This document shows, one piece after another, positions 49,091-58,503 of a stretch of DNA of 64,000 nt (positions within the stretch are counted from its first letter, which is position 1; every line of letters starts with the position of its first letter). The notes under the pieces were generated by a model that was given only the letters and a program-made list of their open reading frames with translations, did not search any database and was not told where the DNA came from. The stretch spans positions 434,001 through 498,000 of the forward strand of contig NZ_CP017057.1 in the NCBI RefSeq assembly GCF_001719165.1, read 5' to 3'. This DNA is from Erythrobacter litoralis (lineage in GTDB: Bacteria > Pseudomonadota > Alphaproteobacteria > Sphingomonadales > Sphingomonadaceae). The translations under genes and the position numbers were made by a program.

Positions 49091-49860
49091 TTAGGCCGTG
49101 TTGACAAAAGACCTCAGCCATAGGCGAGTGGCGGCGAGGTTGAGGAAGCTCTCGAAGGAGAGGATCGTCCTGTCGTAGCGGGTGGCGATACGGCGCTGTT
49201 GCTTGAGCTTGCCGAAGCACCGCTCGACGCGGTTGCGGTCACGATAGCGGCGATAGTCGAGATGCTCGAGCACCTTTCGGTTCGAACGGGGCGGGATGAT
49301 TGGCAGGATGCCCCGGATCAGCAGGCTCTCCCGGAAGCGATCACCGTGATAGCCTTTGTCCGCCAGCAGCGCCTTGGGTGCGGCGATGGGGATCTCCATC
49401 AGCAGCTCAGCAGCGGTGCAATCGGTGGCCTCGCCGCCGGTCAGGATGAAGCCGAGAGGCAGTCCCTGATTGTCGCAGCGGGCGTGGATTTTGCTCGTAA
49501 AGCCGCCGCGTGATCGACCAAGAGCATTCGCACAAGCCCCCCTTTTCCGCCCGCTGCCGAGACATGGCCGCGAACGCCGGTGCTGTCGATCATGTGCTGC
49601 CAGTCGTCGGTCAGGCCAAGATCAACCAGCGTTTGCAGCAGCGCATCCCAGACGCCCTGCTCGGCCCAGCGCCCGAACCGGACATAGACCGAGTTCCACT
49701 TGCCGTAGCGCTCGTGCATGTCGCGCCAAGGGCAGCCGACCCGCAGCATGTGGAGCATGCCATTGAGAAAGCGCCGATTATCCCCGGCGGGACGCGCCCA
49801 ACGTCCCCGCTCAGGCGGCAGCAGCGGCCCGATCACCTGGACACCTCGAAGAACCTGCTG
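49091..49860 (-). pseudogene. IS5-family transposase remnant in two frames
   Basis: First frame (49441 up to ~49850): VIGPLLPPERGRWARPAGDNRRFLNGML, CPWRDMHERYGKWNSVYVRF and IDSTGVRGHVSAAGGKGG. Second frame (49091-~49440): SKIHARCDNQGLPLGF-like, then KALLADKGYHGDRFRESL, YRDRNRVERCFGKLKQQRRIATRYD and RLWLRSFVNTA*. The frame change at a C-run near 49545 may be the normal programmed shift; the N-terminus is missing, so it is probably dead. Confidence 0.82.
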
Positions 49861-49983
49861 TTTCTGGCATGATTGCGGCGCGAGTGGTCTGATGACGAAC
49901 TTCAGGCTTTGAGGGGCGGCCTTTTGGGGACTCATTTCCTCGGTTTTCTGGGCCGGTGCGCCGCTCAGCGCGGCCTTTTCGCA

Positions 49984-50310
49984 TCATGCAGGCGCACTTC
50001 GCCCCTTGAGCCAGGCGAGGCGCTGGAAGTTATCGGCGAGGTTTGCCATCCCGGTCTTGATCCGGGCACGCTGGATACCGATGGTCCGGATGAACAGCCC
50101 CATGCGGTGCTTCTGCCCGGCGAACACGTGCTCGACCGCAGAGCGGACAGCGGAGCGCCTGGCATTGGCTCGGGCGACGTGCTCGGGCAAAGGTCTACGC
50201 GGCTTGCGCCTCTGGTGGATGTTGCTCTTGAACATGCCGCGCTCGAGGAAGGCCTCGTTCTCCTTCGACCGATAGGCTGTGTCCGCCGCAATACGCCCCC
50301 GAGCCTATAT
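49984..50310 (-). pseudogene. IS5-family transposase C-terminal fragment
   Basis: Reads ADTAYRSKENEAFLERGMFKSNIHQRR (in two frames) and then RRPLPEHVARANARRSAVRSAVEHVFAGQKHRMGLFIRTIGIQRARIKTGMANLADNFQRLAWL with a stop. Same type as the IS5 element at 26.8-34.3 kb. N-terminal two thirds missing; the other IS5 remnant abuts it on the left. Confidence 0.82.
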
Positions 50311-50521
50311 TCTGCTTGCTGATGAGCTCGGGCAGCCATGGGCATTTCTTGTGATAGTAAAATCTGTCTTTCTGAATAATCCAATTGGCAGCTCTTTGAG
50401 CCAGGTTTTGCGTTCACAAGCTTTGTTGTCGAAGGCGCAACTTGGAATGCTCAAGGCTTCCGGGCGCGAAGTCGCTTATGATCCCCTTTCAAAAGGGGTG
50501 GGTGCCATTGAACTGCGTTGA
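50309..50521 (+). other. Unidentified C-terminal coding fragment
   Basis: About 70 codons in frame, ending IELR and a stop at 50521. The reading FLVIVKSVFLNNPIGSSLSQVLRSQALL and KASGREVAYDPLSKGVGAIELR looks like real coding sequence, but I do not recognise the family. It begins right at the edge of an IS5 fragment, so it may be the tail of a gene cut by that insertion. Confidence 0.4.
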
Positions 50522-50588
50522 CGATATCGATGATGAGCCGACTCTACAGTAGGTCTTTACTAAAGGCGATCCATTCGTTCAGTTTTAC

Positions 50589-51110
50589 ATGCAATATAAA
50601 AATAGACATACGGCTCGAGAGCCAATAACCATGTTTGGTCGGTGGCAGGCTCAAGATCTGGCGCAGTACAAGGCCCTTCTCGATGATCCGTATGTTTGGG
50701 CACTTCTTCCCGAGCCCTATCCTGACCCGTTTACCGACGACTTGGCGGCATCTCTGATTGAGTTGTCGAACGAAACCAAGCACCACGATGTCCGTGCTGT
50801 CCTTGCGGATGGAGTGCCCGTCGGCCAGGTTCGGATCTTCTTTGCGCCAGCTGATTCGGTACGTGAAAGTGCCGAGGTCAGCTATTGGCTCGGCCGTGAC
50901 CATTGGGGATGTGGCATCGGCGCCCGCATGGTTGCCGCCTATGTCGAAGAGGTCACCGCGCGTTTCCCGTCAATCACCATGCTTATTGCGCGCATCCACC
51001 GCGACAACGCGGCTTCGGCGCGAATCGCCCTCAAAGCCGGGTTCCACAAGACCAATGTCGATGATCAGGATCCGAACATCGAGGTGTATGGCATCCAGCT
51101 TAATCGTTAG
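50589..51110 (+). CDS. GNAT-family N-acetyltransferase (RimJ/RimL-like)
   Basis: 173 aa. GNAT layout: TMFGRWQAQDLAQYKALL at the start, VPVGQVRIF as beta-4, EVSYWLGRDHWGCGIGARMVAAYVEEV with the acetyl-CoA-binding (Q/R)xxGxG/A-type loop, and NAASARIALKAGFHKT near the end. Could acetylate an amino sugar made by the DegT aminotransferase, or a protein or antibiotic; context favours the sugar only weakly. ATG 50589 is the first start; an in-frame ATG at 50631 is an alternative. Confidence 0.87.
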   Translation: MQYKNRHTAREPITMFGRWQAQDLAQYKALLDDPYVWALLPEPYPDPFTDDLAASLIELSNETKHHDVRAVLADGVPVGQVRIFFAPADSVRESAEVSYWLGRDHWGCGIGARMVAAYVEEVTARFPSITMLIARIHRDNAASARIALKAGFHKTNVDDQDPNIEVYGIQLNR

Positions 51111-51409
51111 CTGGCCGAGAACGCGGGCGGACTGCTGCCCTTTGGGAGTCAATAGCTTGTACAGCCACAGGCAAGATCATATCAAGAAGGTCGCGCCGTC
51201 AGCAGCGGTTCCGGTGTCAAATTGGATTTGATAATTTCCTAGTTGTGCTTGAACATCTCCTCACGGATCGACGTCGATTTTGGGATGCAGTTTCTGAAAT
51301 GCGACCCTAGAGGATAGGTAGACTGGTAGCGACGCGGTAACGGGGAAGCCGTCTTAACGTTACCATCAAATCATGCATCCCGCTAATTGCGAGGAGCACT
51401 GATCAGGAC
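51111..51409. other. Gene-free stretch
   Basis: About 300 nt after the GNAT gene. No ORF with a recognisable product and no clear terminator hairpin with a T-run found. Confidence 0.5.
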
Positions 51410-51945
51410 CCATCGGTTTACTGACACATGCCGATAGACATGACACGCCGAGGTTGATTGGCGTCGCTGTTCCAAGTGAAGAAGCCATGGTCTACGTAGT
51501 CTGCTAGGGATTTGAAGGTGAGGTTCGACAGCCAATTGTGTTTCCTGACCTGGCAGACGTTCTCGATCAGGTTGAGCTCAGGACATCACGGCGACAGCGG
51601 CAACAGGGCAAGGTTGGGCATAAGGACGAGGTCGCAGGAGCCATGCCATCCAGCCTGATCAAGGGTAACCAAAGCTTGGGCGCCACAGGCGACATGAAAG
51701 ACGATCTTCTCGAAGTGCATTTTGATTGTCGCGGTGTTGCAGCGAGGCATGGCGAGGCCGGGGACCCTGCCTTCAGCGGGAGAGATAGCGCAGAATATCC
51801 ATGCTGAGGAGCGCCGCTTATCGCGCAGTGCCGGAGGACGTGTACCGCGCTAGGGCCAGAGCCGTGTGAGCTTGGTCTGTTGGCCGATCCTTGCGTCGCT
51901 TTACCTACACAGCTCAACGTGATGTCTTCGGGCACTCTTTAACTT
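51410..51945 (-). pseudogene. IS630-family transposase remnant (C-terminal half)
   Basis: Minus-strand readings RIGQQTKLTRLWP, SAWIFCAISPAEGRVPGLAMPRCNTATIKMHFEKI, VTLDQAGWHGS, PELNLIENV and NWLSNLTFKSLADYVDH, ending RRVMSIGM, match the DDE half of IS630 transposases. Interrupted by stops. Different in sequence from the IS630 scraps at 35.4 and 61.1 kb. Confidence 0.82.
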
Positions 51946-52142
51946 GGCGAGGTCCTCGCTCTCATGCCCGCGGTGTCGCCGCCGTTGGAGGAGCTGGACA
52001 CTCGCGAGAACCGTAGTTTTTGGCCACATGATTGGCCGTGGTGCACCTGATACCTGCAGGATGACCGTTTGTGCGGTCAAGTTGTCCGTTGTGCGCTGGT
52101 TTTGATGGGTGTTTCAGCCGCTTCTGCGGATTTCAGGCGGAA

Positions 52143-52520
52143 CTATCCCGTGGCTGCACACCGCTCATGGAAGATCAGTCGGTCGAAGTTTCGGGCGAGG
52201 TTGGCAAGCGTGAGGTTGGCCTGCGCTCTGGCGATGCCGATGATGCGGATGAAGAGGCCACAGCGGTTATTCTGATGGGCGAAGACATGCTCGACCTTGG
52301 CGTGGATCGCTGACTTCGCCGAGTTGGCGCGCGCCATGTACTGAGGCATCGGCTTGCCCTTGGGCTTGCGGCGATGGATGCAACTCTTGAACATGTTGGC
52401 CTTTTGCCATGCCTCGTTCTTGGTGCTGCTAGAGGCGCTATCGGCCCGGGTATCGGCGGCGATGTTGTTGATGTCGATCACCCGCCGCAGCAGCCGTCCG
52501 CCGCTTTCTCCGGCCGAGGT
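52143..52520 (-). pseudogene. IS5-family transposase C-terminal fragment
   Basis: Reads RRKPKGKPMPQYMARANSAKSAIHAKVEHVFAHQNNRCGLFIRIIGIARAQANLTLANLARNFDRLIF, the usual IS5-family tail. Upstream it passes through DINNIAADTRADSA, also from that family. N-terminus absent. The gap 51946-52142 holds nothing recognisable. Confidence 0.82.
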
Positions 52521-52523
52521 CAC

Positions 52524-52883
52524 GGTAGAATGCCCTCACTGTCCCACGTTGGGACACTTTGTTGTTCCAGAATGGGGCACTGCCACGCTCACACAAAAGT
52601 TCTGTTAATCGCGCATTTGGTTCCAGTGGCGAATTCAAGGTCGCAATATCGACACAAATCATTGTATTATAGGGATAAACAGGGTTTCCCACATGTGCGC
52701 ATCTGAACGGTGGACGTTATTCACCATTTGTTGACTCGGGCTAACATGGTGCTAATCCTTCCAATCGGCAGAATCAGATGAGTGCGGGGCGCCACTGAAC
52801 TGAATCTGCCGGGAGACCATAGGGACGTTAGATCCCGCGGGCGCTGGTCAGGCTGTGGTCTTAGATTCTGGGGGTAATTGACA
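52524..52883. other. Gene-free stretch upstream of PEP-CTERM-like gene
   Basis: 360 nt with no gene. It should carry the promoter of the next gene; a TTGACT at 52731-52736 is a possible -35 but I found no well-spaced -10. Confidence 0.4.
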
Positions 52884-53216
52884 ATGAATGGTGTTTGGAT
52901 TCCGTCCGTTCGGGCGGCGATGCTTTTTGTCGTCGTTATTGTGGGGTTGCTGGCATTTGCGACGGCCAAAATCAGCACTGTTAATGGAGTTGCCCGCGGC
53001 GAGAGTCCGGAGTTGACCGTGGCTGTGAACGCCACTCCGGACACGCTCGGACTTGCTGCCCCCGATCAAAGTCAGCAAGTGGCGGCGATGCGGCAGAGCC
53101 CAATGTTGGCTGACCGTGAGCCGGGGACATGGGCGCTCATGATTCTTGGCTTCGGAGCAGTCGCTTTCGCACTCCGCCGCCGGCGCTCTAACCGCGTCCG
53201 TTACCAGTTTGCTTAA
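52884..53216 (+). CDS. Short exported protein with PEP-CTERM-like sorting signal
   Basis: 110 aa. N-terminal hydrophobic segment (AAMLFVVVIVGLLAFATA) is a signal peptide or anchor. The last ~30 residues, REPGTWALMILGFGAVAFALRRRR, closely follow the PEPxxWA-CTERM pattern of sphingomonads: E-P, W-A, a glycine-rich hydrophobic helix, then an arginine cluster. Exosortase-type enzymes process such proteins in EPS-producing bacteria; no exosortase gene is seen in this window. The middle is short and Asp/Gln-rich with no domain. ATG 52884 follows GGGGGT; a TTG 6 nt earlier is possible. Confidence 0.78.
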   Translation: MNGVWIPSVRAAMLFVVVIVGLLAFATAKISTVNGVARGESPELTVAVNATPDTLGLAAPDQSQQVAAMRQSPMLADREPGTWALMILGFGAVAFALRRRRSNRVRYQFA

Positions 53217-53324
53217 GCAGGCGACATTTTGGTTTGTATGTCGCTGCGCCTAGGTCCAGAATCCATTAAACTACGTGCATTGATGGCGGCCTACTGATCG
53301 TGCTTCGCACTCTTTCGGCTCCAG

Positions 53325-54140
53325 TCGCAGCATCGAGAAGGTGCGACTGATGTCGGAGCTGTAATTGTTAAGCGAGGCCCAGATGCGCCGGGTAAAGCCT
53401 TGTTTTCCGTTGTCGCACGGGATTCTGCGGGTCTATCATCGGCAGATATCGCCACCGGCATCATTTTCGTGATCTGGAATGGCCTTGTTGGCGCGAGAAG
53501 CCTGTCCCAATGGCCCGCGCAGTACGATCTACGGCCAGCTGATCCACTAGAGCGGCTAGGCGTCTTCAACCCCATCTCCGCTGAGCTGACGGCAAGGGTG
53601 GTAAGCCGGATCGGCTGATGATCGACACCACCCATCTGACCACCCATCTGAAGGCCCATCGCACGGCCGCAAGCCTGCCAGGAAGGAGGCTCTATCCCGA
53701 CGCATCGGGCGCACCGATTGTGGCTTGAACTCCAAGCTTCACGCTGTTTGCGACGGCAAGGGCACCCGCTAATCATGCTGCTCAGCGAAGGGCAGGTGAG
53801 TGACTACAAGGGCGGTGCGCTGATGATCGATGCCCTCCCCAAGGCCAAGGCGTTGCTCGCCCGCCGGGGCTATGATGCCGACAAGTTCCGCCATGCCCCG
53901 GGCGAGCGTGGCACTGCCGCCTGCATCCCGCCAAAGGCAAGGTGCCCATCCCGCATGGCAGTCTTCCGCGCTATTCTAATGTGAATTGTTTGCTTTCGAG
54001 CGTCCAGCTTACCATCCCCAAGCGTCGTCCGACCGGCCGAGGGCGTATGATCTACGTGTTCGTGGCGAGCTCGTAGAAGCGCAGGCTCACCTGAAGCGCA
54101 GCCTCCGCATTGTCTACAAGGCTCCGCCTCGCTGAGTGCT
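53325..54140 (+). pseudogene. IS5-family transposase remnant
   Basis: Follows an IS5-family transposase in order but with frame changes: LLSEAQMRRVKPCFPLSHGI, IIFVIWNGL, RLGVFNPISAELTA, KPDRLMIDTTHL, KAHRTAASL, LIMLLSEGQ, SDYKGGALMIDALPKAKALLARRGYDADKFRHA and ACIPPKAR. The end is scrambled. Its start resembles the IS5 scrap at 24.8 kb. Confidence 0.82.
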
Positions 54141-54652
54141 CGCACCCTGCGCACATTCAATCTCGGCTAAATTTGCTTTGCGAGTACGGAGCACGCGTAC
54201 CGGACGGTCTGCAAGTTTCGCCAGATCGGTTTGGCCGAAATTCGCAGTGCCGCATCTCTGCCTCGGCGAATGGGTTGTCTTGGAGCTTTACGCCCGGTTT
54301 GGGGACAGTTGACGTCTCAGATTTGCCATCTCGAACGGTAATCGTTTCCCACGCATGGTTCCGTTCTCAAGCGATCCGTCGACCCACGATTCCACACCGG
54401 ATCTAGTGGTTCCTGGGCCGATCGGCCACTAGCTTTGCGCAGAATAGACTGCATCTTCCCGAGGACGGGTGCGGGCCTTCTTTCCTAGGTCTACAAAACT
54501 TCAACTAAGACCGCCGCTAGGCAGTCTTTTCCCGGTTGGTTTTTCGGCACCTCCGTCGTAATCGCTTGGAGGGCTTTTCGGTTGGTCATTGACCCCCGCT
54601 TGCCATACTGCGATGCGGTGGTTCGCGCTCGGACTTCGGGGGTATCGAAGAC
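54141..54652. other. Leader region of the rml operon with an inverted repeat
   Basis: 512 nt without a recognisable gene. An inverted repeat CTAGTGG (54403-54409) / CCACTAG (54426-54432) with a 16-nt loop lies about 220 nt before rmlA. The rml promoter is expected here but was not identified. The GTG start of rmlA is preceded by GGGGG about 11 nt upstream. Confidence 0.45.
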
Positions 54653-55558
54653 GTGAAAAACGAAGCTATCACTAAGAAAAGACGCGGTATTATTCTCGCG
54701 GGTGGTTCAGGAACCCGGCTTTATCCGCTTACTCGCGGCGTCTCGAAGCAACTGATGCCCGTCTTCGACAAGCCAATGATTTATTATCCACTGAGTACCT
54801 TGATGCTGGCTGGTATCAGGGATGTCCTCATCATCACGACGCCGGAGGACGCGGATCAGTTTCAAAGGGTGCTCGGCAACGGTTCGGACTTGGGGGTTTG
54901 CCTGAGCTATGCGGTACAGCCGAAGCCAGAAGGGTTGGCTCAGGCCTTTCACATCGGAGCGGATTTCGTTTCAGGAGGACCAAGCACGCTGATCCTCGGT
55001 GACAACATCTTCTATGGTCATGGACTTCCCGAGCTGCTCAGACGCGCAGGATCCAGCGACTGTGGTGCCAGCATTTTCGCCTACCGTGTCACCAATCCGC
55101 AAGCCTTCGGGATCGTAGAGTTCGACTCCTCGGGCCGGGCCGTTTCGATCGAAGAAAAGCCATCCCGGCCCAAATCCAATTATGCCGTTACGGGCCTCTA
55201 TTTCTACGACGAAACCGTTGTCGATCGCGCGCGAGAACTCAAGCCCTCGGCTCGTGGGGAGCTGGAGATTACCGACCTCAACCGGCTCTATCTCGATGAC
55301 GATGCGATGTCCGTGGAACTCATGGGGCGCGGGTTCGCGTGGCTCGATACCGGCACGCATGCATCTCTTCTTGACGCTGCCACCTATGTCAGGATCACGG
55401 AAGAGAGGCAGGGCTTCAAGATTGCCTGTCCGGAAGAGATCGCCTGGCGACAGGGTTTCATCGATGATGCTCAGCTCGAAGAAATCGCCCAGCCTCTGCG
55501 CAAGTCTGGCTATGGCGAATACCTGATGCAATTGCTCCGTGAGCCGCGCCCGGCATGA
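54653..55558 (+). CDS. rmlA: Glucose-1-phosphate thymidylyltransferase
   Basis: 301 aa. First step of dTDP-L-rhamnose synthesis: dTTP + glucose-1-phosphate to dTDP-glucose. RmlA hallmarks: [68 protein letters not shown] and [15 protein letters not shown] start at 54653; stop overlaps rmlC by 4 nt (ATGA). Full length. Confidence 0.97.
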   Translation: MKNEAITKKRRGIILAGGSGTRLYPLTRGVSKQLMPVFDKPMIYYPLSTLMLAGIRDVLIITTPEDADQFQRVLGNGSDLGVCLSYAVQPKPEGLAQAFHIGADFVSGGPSTLILGDNIFYGHGLPELLRRAGSSDCGASIFAYRVTNPQAFGIVEFDSSGRAVSIEEKPSRPKSNYAVTGLYFYDETVVDRARELKPSARGELEITDLNRLYLDDDAMSVELMGRGFAWLDTGTHASLLDAATYVRITEERQGFKIACPEEIAWRQGFIDDAQLEEIAQPLRKSGYGEYLMQLLREPRPA

Positions 55559-56100
55559 GAGTTGTGGCGACCGCCATATCTGGACCTCTTATCCTCGAAC
55601 CTCGCGTCTTCGGTGACGATCGCGGCTTCTTCATGGAAACATGGAAAGAGTCAGCTTTCCGTAAAGCAGGTCTCGCTATGCGCTGGGTGCAGGACAATCA
55701 CAGCCGCTCGCAGAAAGGCGTCCTGCGCGGGCTGCATTTCCAGAACCCGGGCGCTCAGGGCAAGCTGGTGCGGGTGACTCACGGCGCGGTATTCGATGTC
55801 GCGGTTGATCTGCGCGTCTCATCTCCGAATTTCGGGAAATGGGTTGGGGTCGAACTCAGCGCTGAGAACAAGCGCATGTTCTGGGTGCCCGAGGGTTTTG
55901 CTCACGGGTTTCTAACGCTCGAAGACGACACTGATTTTCTCTACAAGTGTACGGCACCCTATTCGCCTGAAGCCGAATATACGCTTGCATGGGATGACCC
56001 CGATGTCGGGGTCGAATGGCCAGTTGAGGGCCTGGATCCCATCATCTCTGAAAAGGACGCGCGGGGCCTCCCGCTTGCCGATCTAGCGGTGTATTCATGA
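55555..56100 (+). CDS. rmlC: dTDP-4-dehydrorhamnose 3,5-epimerase
   Basis: 181 aa cupin epimerase. Family blocks visible: [28 protein letters not shown] with the catalytic His, [54 protein letters not shown]. Converts the RmlB product to dTDP-4-keto-L-rhamnose. Overlaps rmlA and rmlD by 4 nt each. Confidence 0.97.
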   Translation: MRVVATAISGPLILEPRVFGDDRGFFMETWKESAFRKAGLAMRWVQDNHSRSQKGVLRGLHFQNPGAQGKLVRVTHGAVFDVAVDLRVSSPNFGKWVGVELSAENKRMFWVPEGFAHGFLTLEDDTDFLYKCTAPYSPEAEYTLAWDDPDVGVEWPVEGLDPIISEKDARGLPLADLAVYS

Positions 56101-56954
56101 AAGTCTTGATTACTGGTGCCAATGGCCAACTCGGTGGCGCATTGACGCGGCTCGCCCCAGCATGGGCGGAGGTCAACGCAATCGACGCCGATGATTGCGA
56201 CTTTACCGAAGCTTCGATGCTGACCGCTCGGCTGGTAGTAGAAGCGCCTGATGTGATTCTCAACGCAGCAGCCTATACAGCGGTCGACAAGGCTGAGAGC
56301 GAGGAAGACGTCGCCCACGCTGTCAATGCAGCGGCCGTCCACGCGATGGTTGACGCGATGGCTGATACGGGCGGAAAGCTCGTCCATGTTTCGACCGATT
56401 TCGTGTTCGACGGCATGACGAACCGTCCTTACCGACCCGACGACGAACGCAATCCGCTATCGGCCTATGGCCGCACCAAGGCGGAGGGCGAGGATCACCT
56501 GCGACCTGAAGACCTGCTGGTGCGCACGGCTTGGGTCTATGAAGCAGGCGGCGCGAATTTCGTGCGCACCATGATCCGGCTGATGAAAGAGCGCGCAGAG
56601 CTTTCTGTCGTCGCGGACCAGATAGGCGCTCCGACCTGGGCGACTGGCCTTGCGCGTAGCATCTGGGCGCTGGTGGAAAAGGGAGCAACTGGCAGGTTCC
56701 ACCACTGCGATGAGGGAACCACTAGCTGGCACCAATTCGCCGTCGCGATCGCGGAGGAAGCCCTTGAGCGTGGCCTCATCCCTCGCGCCCCTTCGATACG
56801 ACCGATCACCACAGCCGATTACCCCACCCCGGCGCGGCGGCCAGCTTTTTCGGTGCTTGATTGCAGCGCAACCCGCGCATTTCTGGGAGATACGCCGTGT
56901 CATTGGCGCGATAATCTGCGTCTGATGCTCGATGAGGAGGCGAAACTTGGCTAA
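56097..56954 (+). CDS. rmlD: dTDP-4-dehydrorhamnose reductase
   Basis: 285 aa short-chain reductase. LITGANGQLGGAL is the NAD(P)-binding loop; NAAAYTAVDKAE, VSTDFVFDG and the catalytic Y-x3-K in YGRTKAEGE follow. Final step to dTDP-L-rhamnose. Complete; its stop lies 8 nt inside the rmlB start region. Confidence 0.96.
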   Translation: MKVLITGANGQLGGALTRLAPAWAEVNAIDADDCDFTEASMLTARLVVEAPDVILNAAAYTAVDKAESEEDVAHAVNAAAVHAMVDAMADTGGKLVHVSTDFVFDGMTNRPYRPDDERNPLSAYGRTKAEGEDHLRPEDLLVRTAWVYEAGGANFVRTMIRLMKERAELSVVADQIGAPTWATGLARSIWALVEKGATGRFHHCDEGTTSWHQFAVAIAEEALERGLIPRAPSIRPITTADYPTPARRPAFSVLDCSATRAFLGDTPCHWRDNLRLMLDEEAKLG

Positions 56955-58002
56955 TCTGCTCGTCACCGGTGGCGCCGGCTTCATCGGTGGCAATTTCGTG
57001 CACTACTGGAATGCGAACCACCCCGGTGACGAAGTAATCGTGCTCGATGCTCTGACCTATGCCGGAAACCGTTCGACCATCGAAGGCGTGCCCAATGTCG
57101 AGCTAGTGGTAGGCGACATCCGCGACATCGATCTGGTCGGAAGTCTACTGCGCGATTACGATATCAGCACGGTAGTCCATTTCGCCGCCGAGAGCCATGT
57201 GGACCGTTCGATCAGCGGGCCGGATGCTTTCATTGATACCAATATCCTCGGAACCAATAGCCTGCTCAAGGCGGCGCGAGCAGTTTGGCTTTCAGGCTGC
57301 GGCCAGCCGCATCGTTTCCATCACATTTCAACCGATGAGGTGTTCGGTTCTCTCGGCCCCGATGATCCGGCCTTTACCGAGACCACTCCCTATGCGCCTA
57401 ATTCGCCGTATTCGGCGTCAAAGGCTGCCTCCGATCACCTGGTGCGAGCTTATCACCACACCTATGGGTTGGACGTGACCACGAGCAATTGTTCGAACAA
57501 TTACGGGCCCTACCAATATCCCGAAAAGCTGATTCCGCTTTTCCTCCTGAACGCGCTGCATGGGCGCAACCTGCCCATTTATGGCGACGGGATGAATGTG
57601 CGCGACTGGCTGCATGTCGAAGATCATTGCCGCGGGATCGAGGCCTGTCTTTTGCGCGGGAAGCCTGGCGAGACATACAATATCGGTGGGGGCGCCGAAT
57701 TGCCGAACCTTGACGTCATCGCGGCAATCTGCCGAGAGGTCGATCGCGCTTTCGAAGAAGTCGACGGATTGGCTGCTCGCTTCCCAAAAGCGCCCGCCGC
57801 CCGCGGGCAAAAGACGGACAGCCTTCTCACTTATGTGACCGATCGCGCCGGACATGATCGTCGCTATTCGATCGACGACCGAAAGGTCCGGACCGAACTG
57901 AATTACGCCGCTCAACGCAGTTTTGATGAGGGATTGCGGCAAACCCTTCATTGGTATCTCGACAGTGAGCATTGGTGGCGCTCAATCCTCTCGGCCAATT
58001 GA
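56947..58002 (+). CDS. rmlB: dTDP-glucose 4,6-dehydratase
   Basis: About 351 aa. NLLVTGGAGFIGGNFV binds NAD; HFAAESHVDRSI, STDEVFGSLG, YSASKAASDHLV (catalytic Tyr/Lys) and NNYGPYQYPEKLIP are classic RmlB blocks. TTG 56947 is preferred because GGAGG lies 7 nt upstream and the start then reads (M)ANLLVTGG; ATG 56932 would add five Arg-rich residues and cover its own ribosome site. Product dTDP-4-keto-6-deoxy-glucose feeds rmlC and possibly the DegT aminotransferase. Confidence 0.96.
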   Translation: MANLLVTGGAGFIGGNFVHYWNANHPGDEVIVLDALTYAGNRSTIEGVPNVELVVGDIRDIDLVGSLLRDYDISTVVHFAAESHVDRSISGPDAFIDTNILGTNSLLKAARAVWLSGCGQPHRFHHISTDEVFGSLGPDDPAFTETTPYAPNSPYSASKAASDHLVRAYHHTYGLDVTTSNCSNNYGPYQYPEKLIPLFLLNALHGRNLPIYGDGMNVRDWLHVEDHCRGIEACLLRGKPGETYNIGGGAELPNLDVIAAICREVDRAFEEVDGLAARFPKAPAARGQKTDSLLTYVTDRAGHDRRYSIDDRKVRTELNYAAQRSFDEGLRQTLHWYLDSEHWWRSILSAN

Positions 58003-58024
58003 CCGGCCAGACCATTGGCACCCC

Positions 58025-58225
58025 GCAAGATTATGATTCAAAGTTTCGCCGAGACATCGTCCACCTTGTGCCAACGAGCGACCGCCTGCTTGACATAGGT
58101 GGCGGATCCGGCGCGACCGCGCGCTATCCACAAGGTAATCGGCTGAGCCAAGTCGGCCGGCGTTCTGGATGCGGTTGTCGAGGAGCATCAGGAAGGCCTC
58201 CATCTTGCCTCTTCTGTTGACGTAA
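58025..58225 (+). pseudogene. SAM-methyltransferase fragment
   Basis: Reads FRRDIVHLVPTSDRLLDIGGGSGATA, a class I methyltransferase motif I, then in a shifted frame VLDAVVEEHQEGLHLASSVDV. The rest is absent. Probably the remains of a methyltransferase gene that followed rmlB. The following 58226-58503 show only a weak unassigned ORF. Confidence 0.6.
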
Positions 58226-58503
58226 AGAGACCTCCAGAAGTGGCTGCGCCTTCAATCTGTCGTCGTGTGCTGCGTGATTATGGTGCTTTTGATCGTGCTA
58301 GTCATGATTTCGCTTCATTCGATAGACTCGCTTTTGTAGTTTCCAAGAAAGTTCCGATATCTGATCGTCATCCGGAACTTTTGGATCGTCCCTATCATTG
58401 CAGACTGCCAAATCCGGAACCTCCCCAGAAGAAGGAGGAGCGTGGGTTCGCAGACTGGTAAGAGCGAGCCCATCAAGCGAGAGCACATCTTGGGCGCCCT
58501 AGC

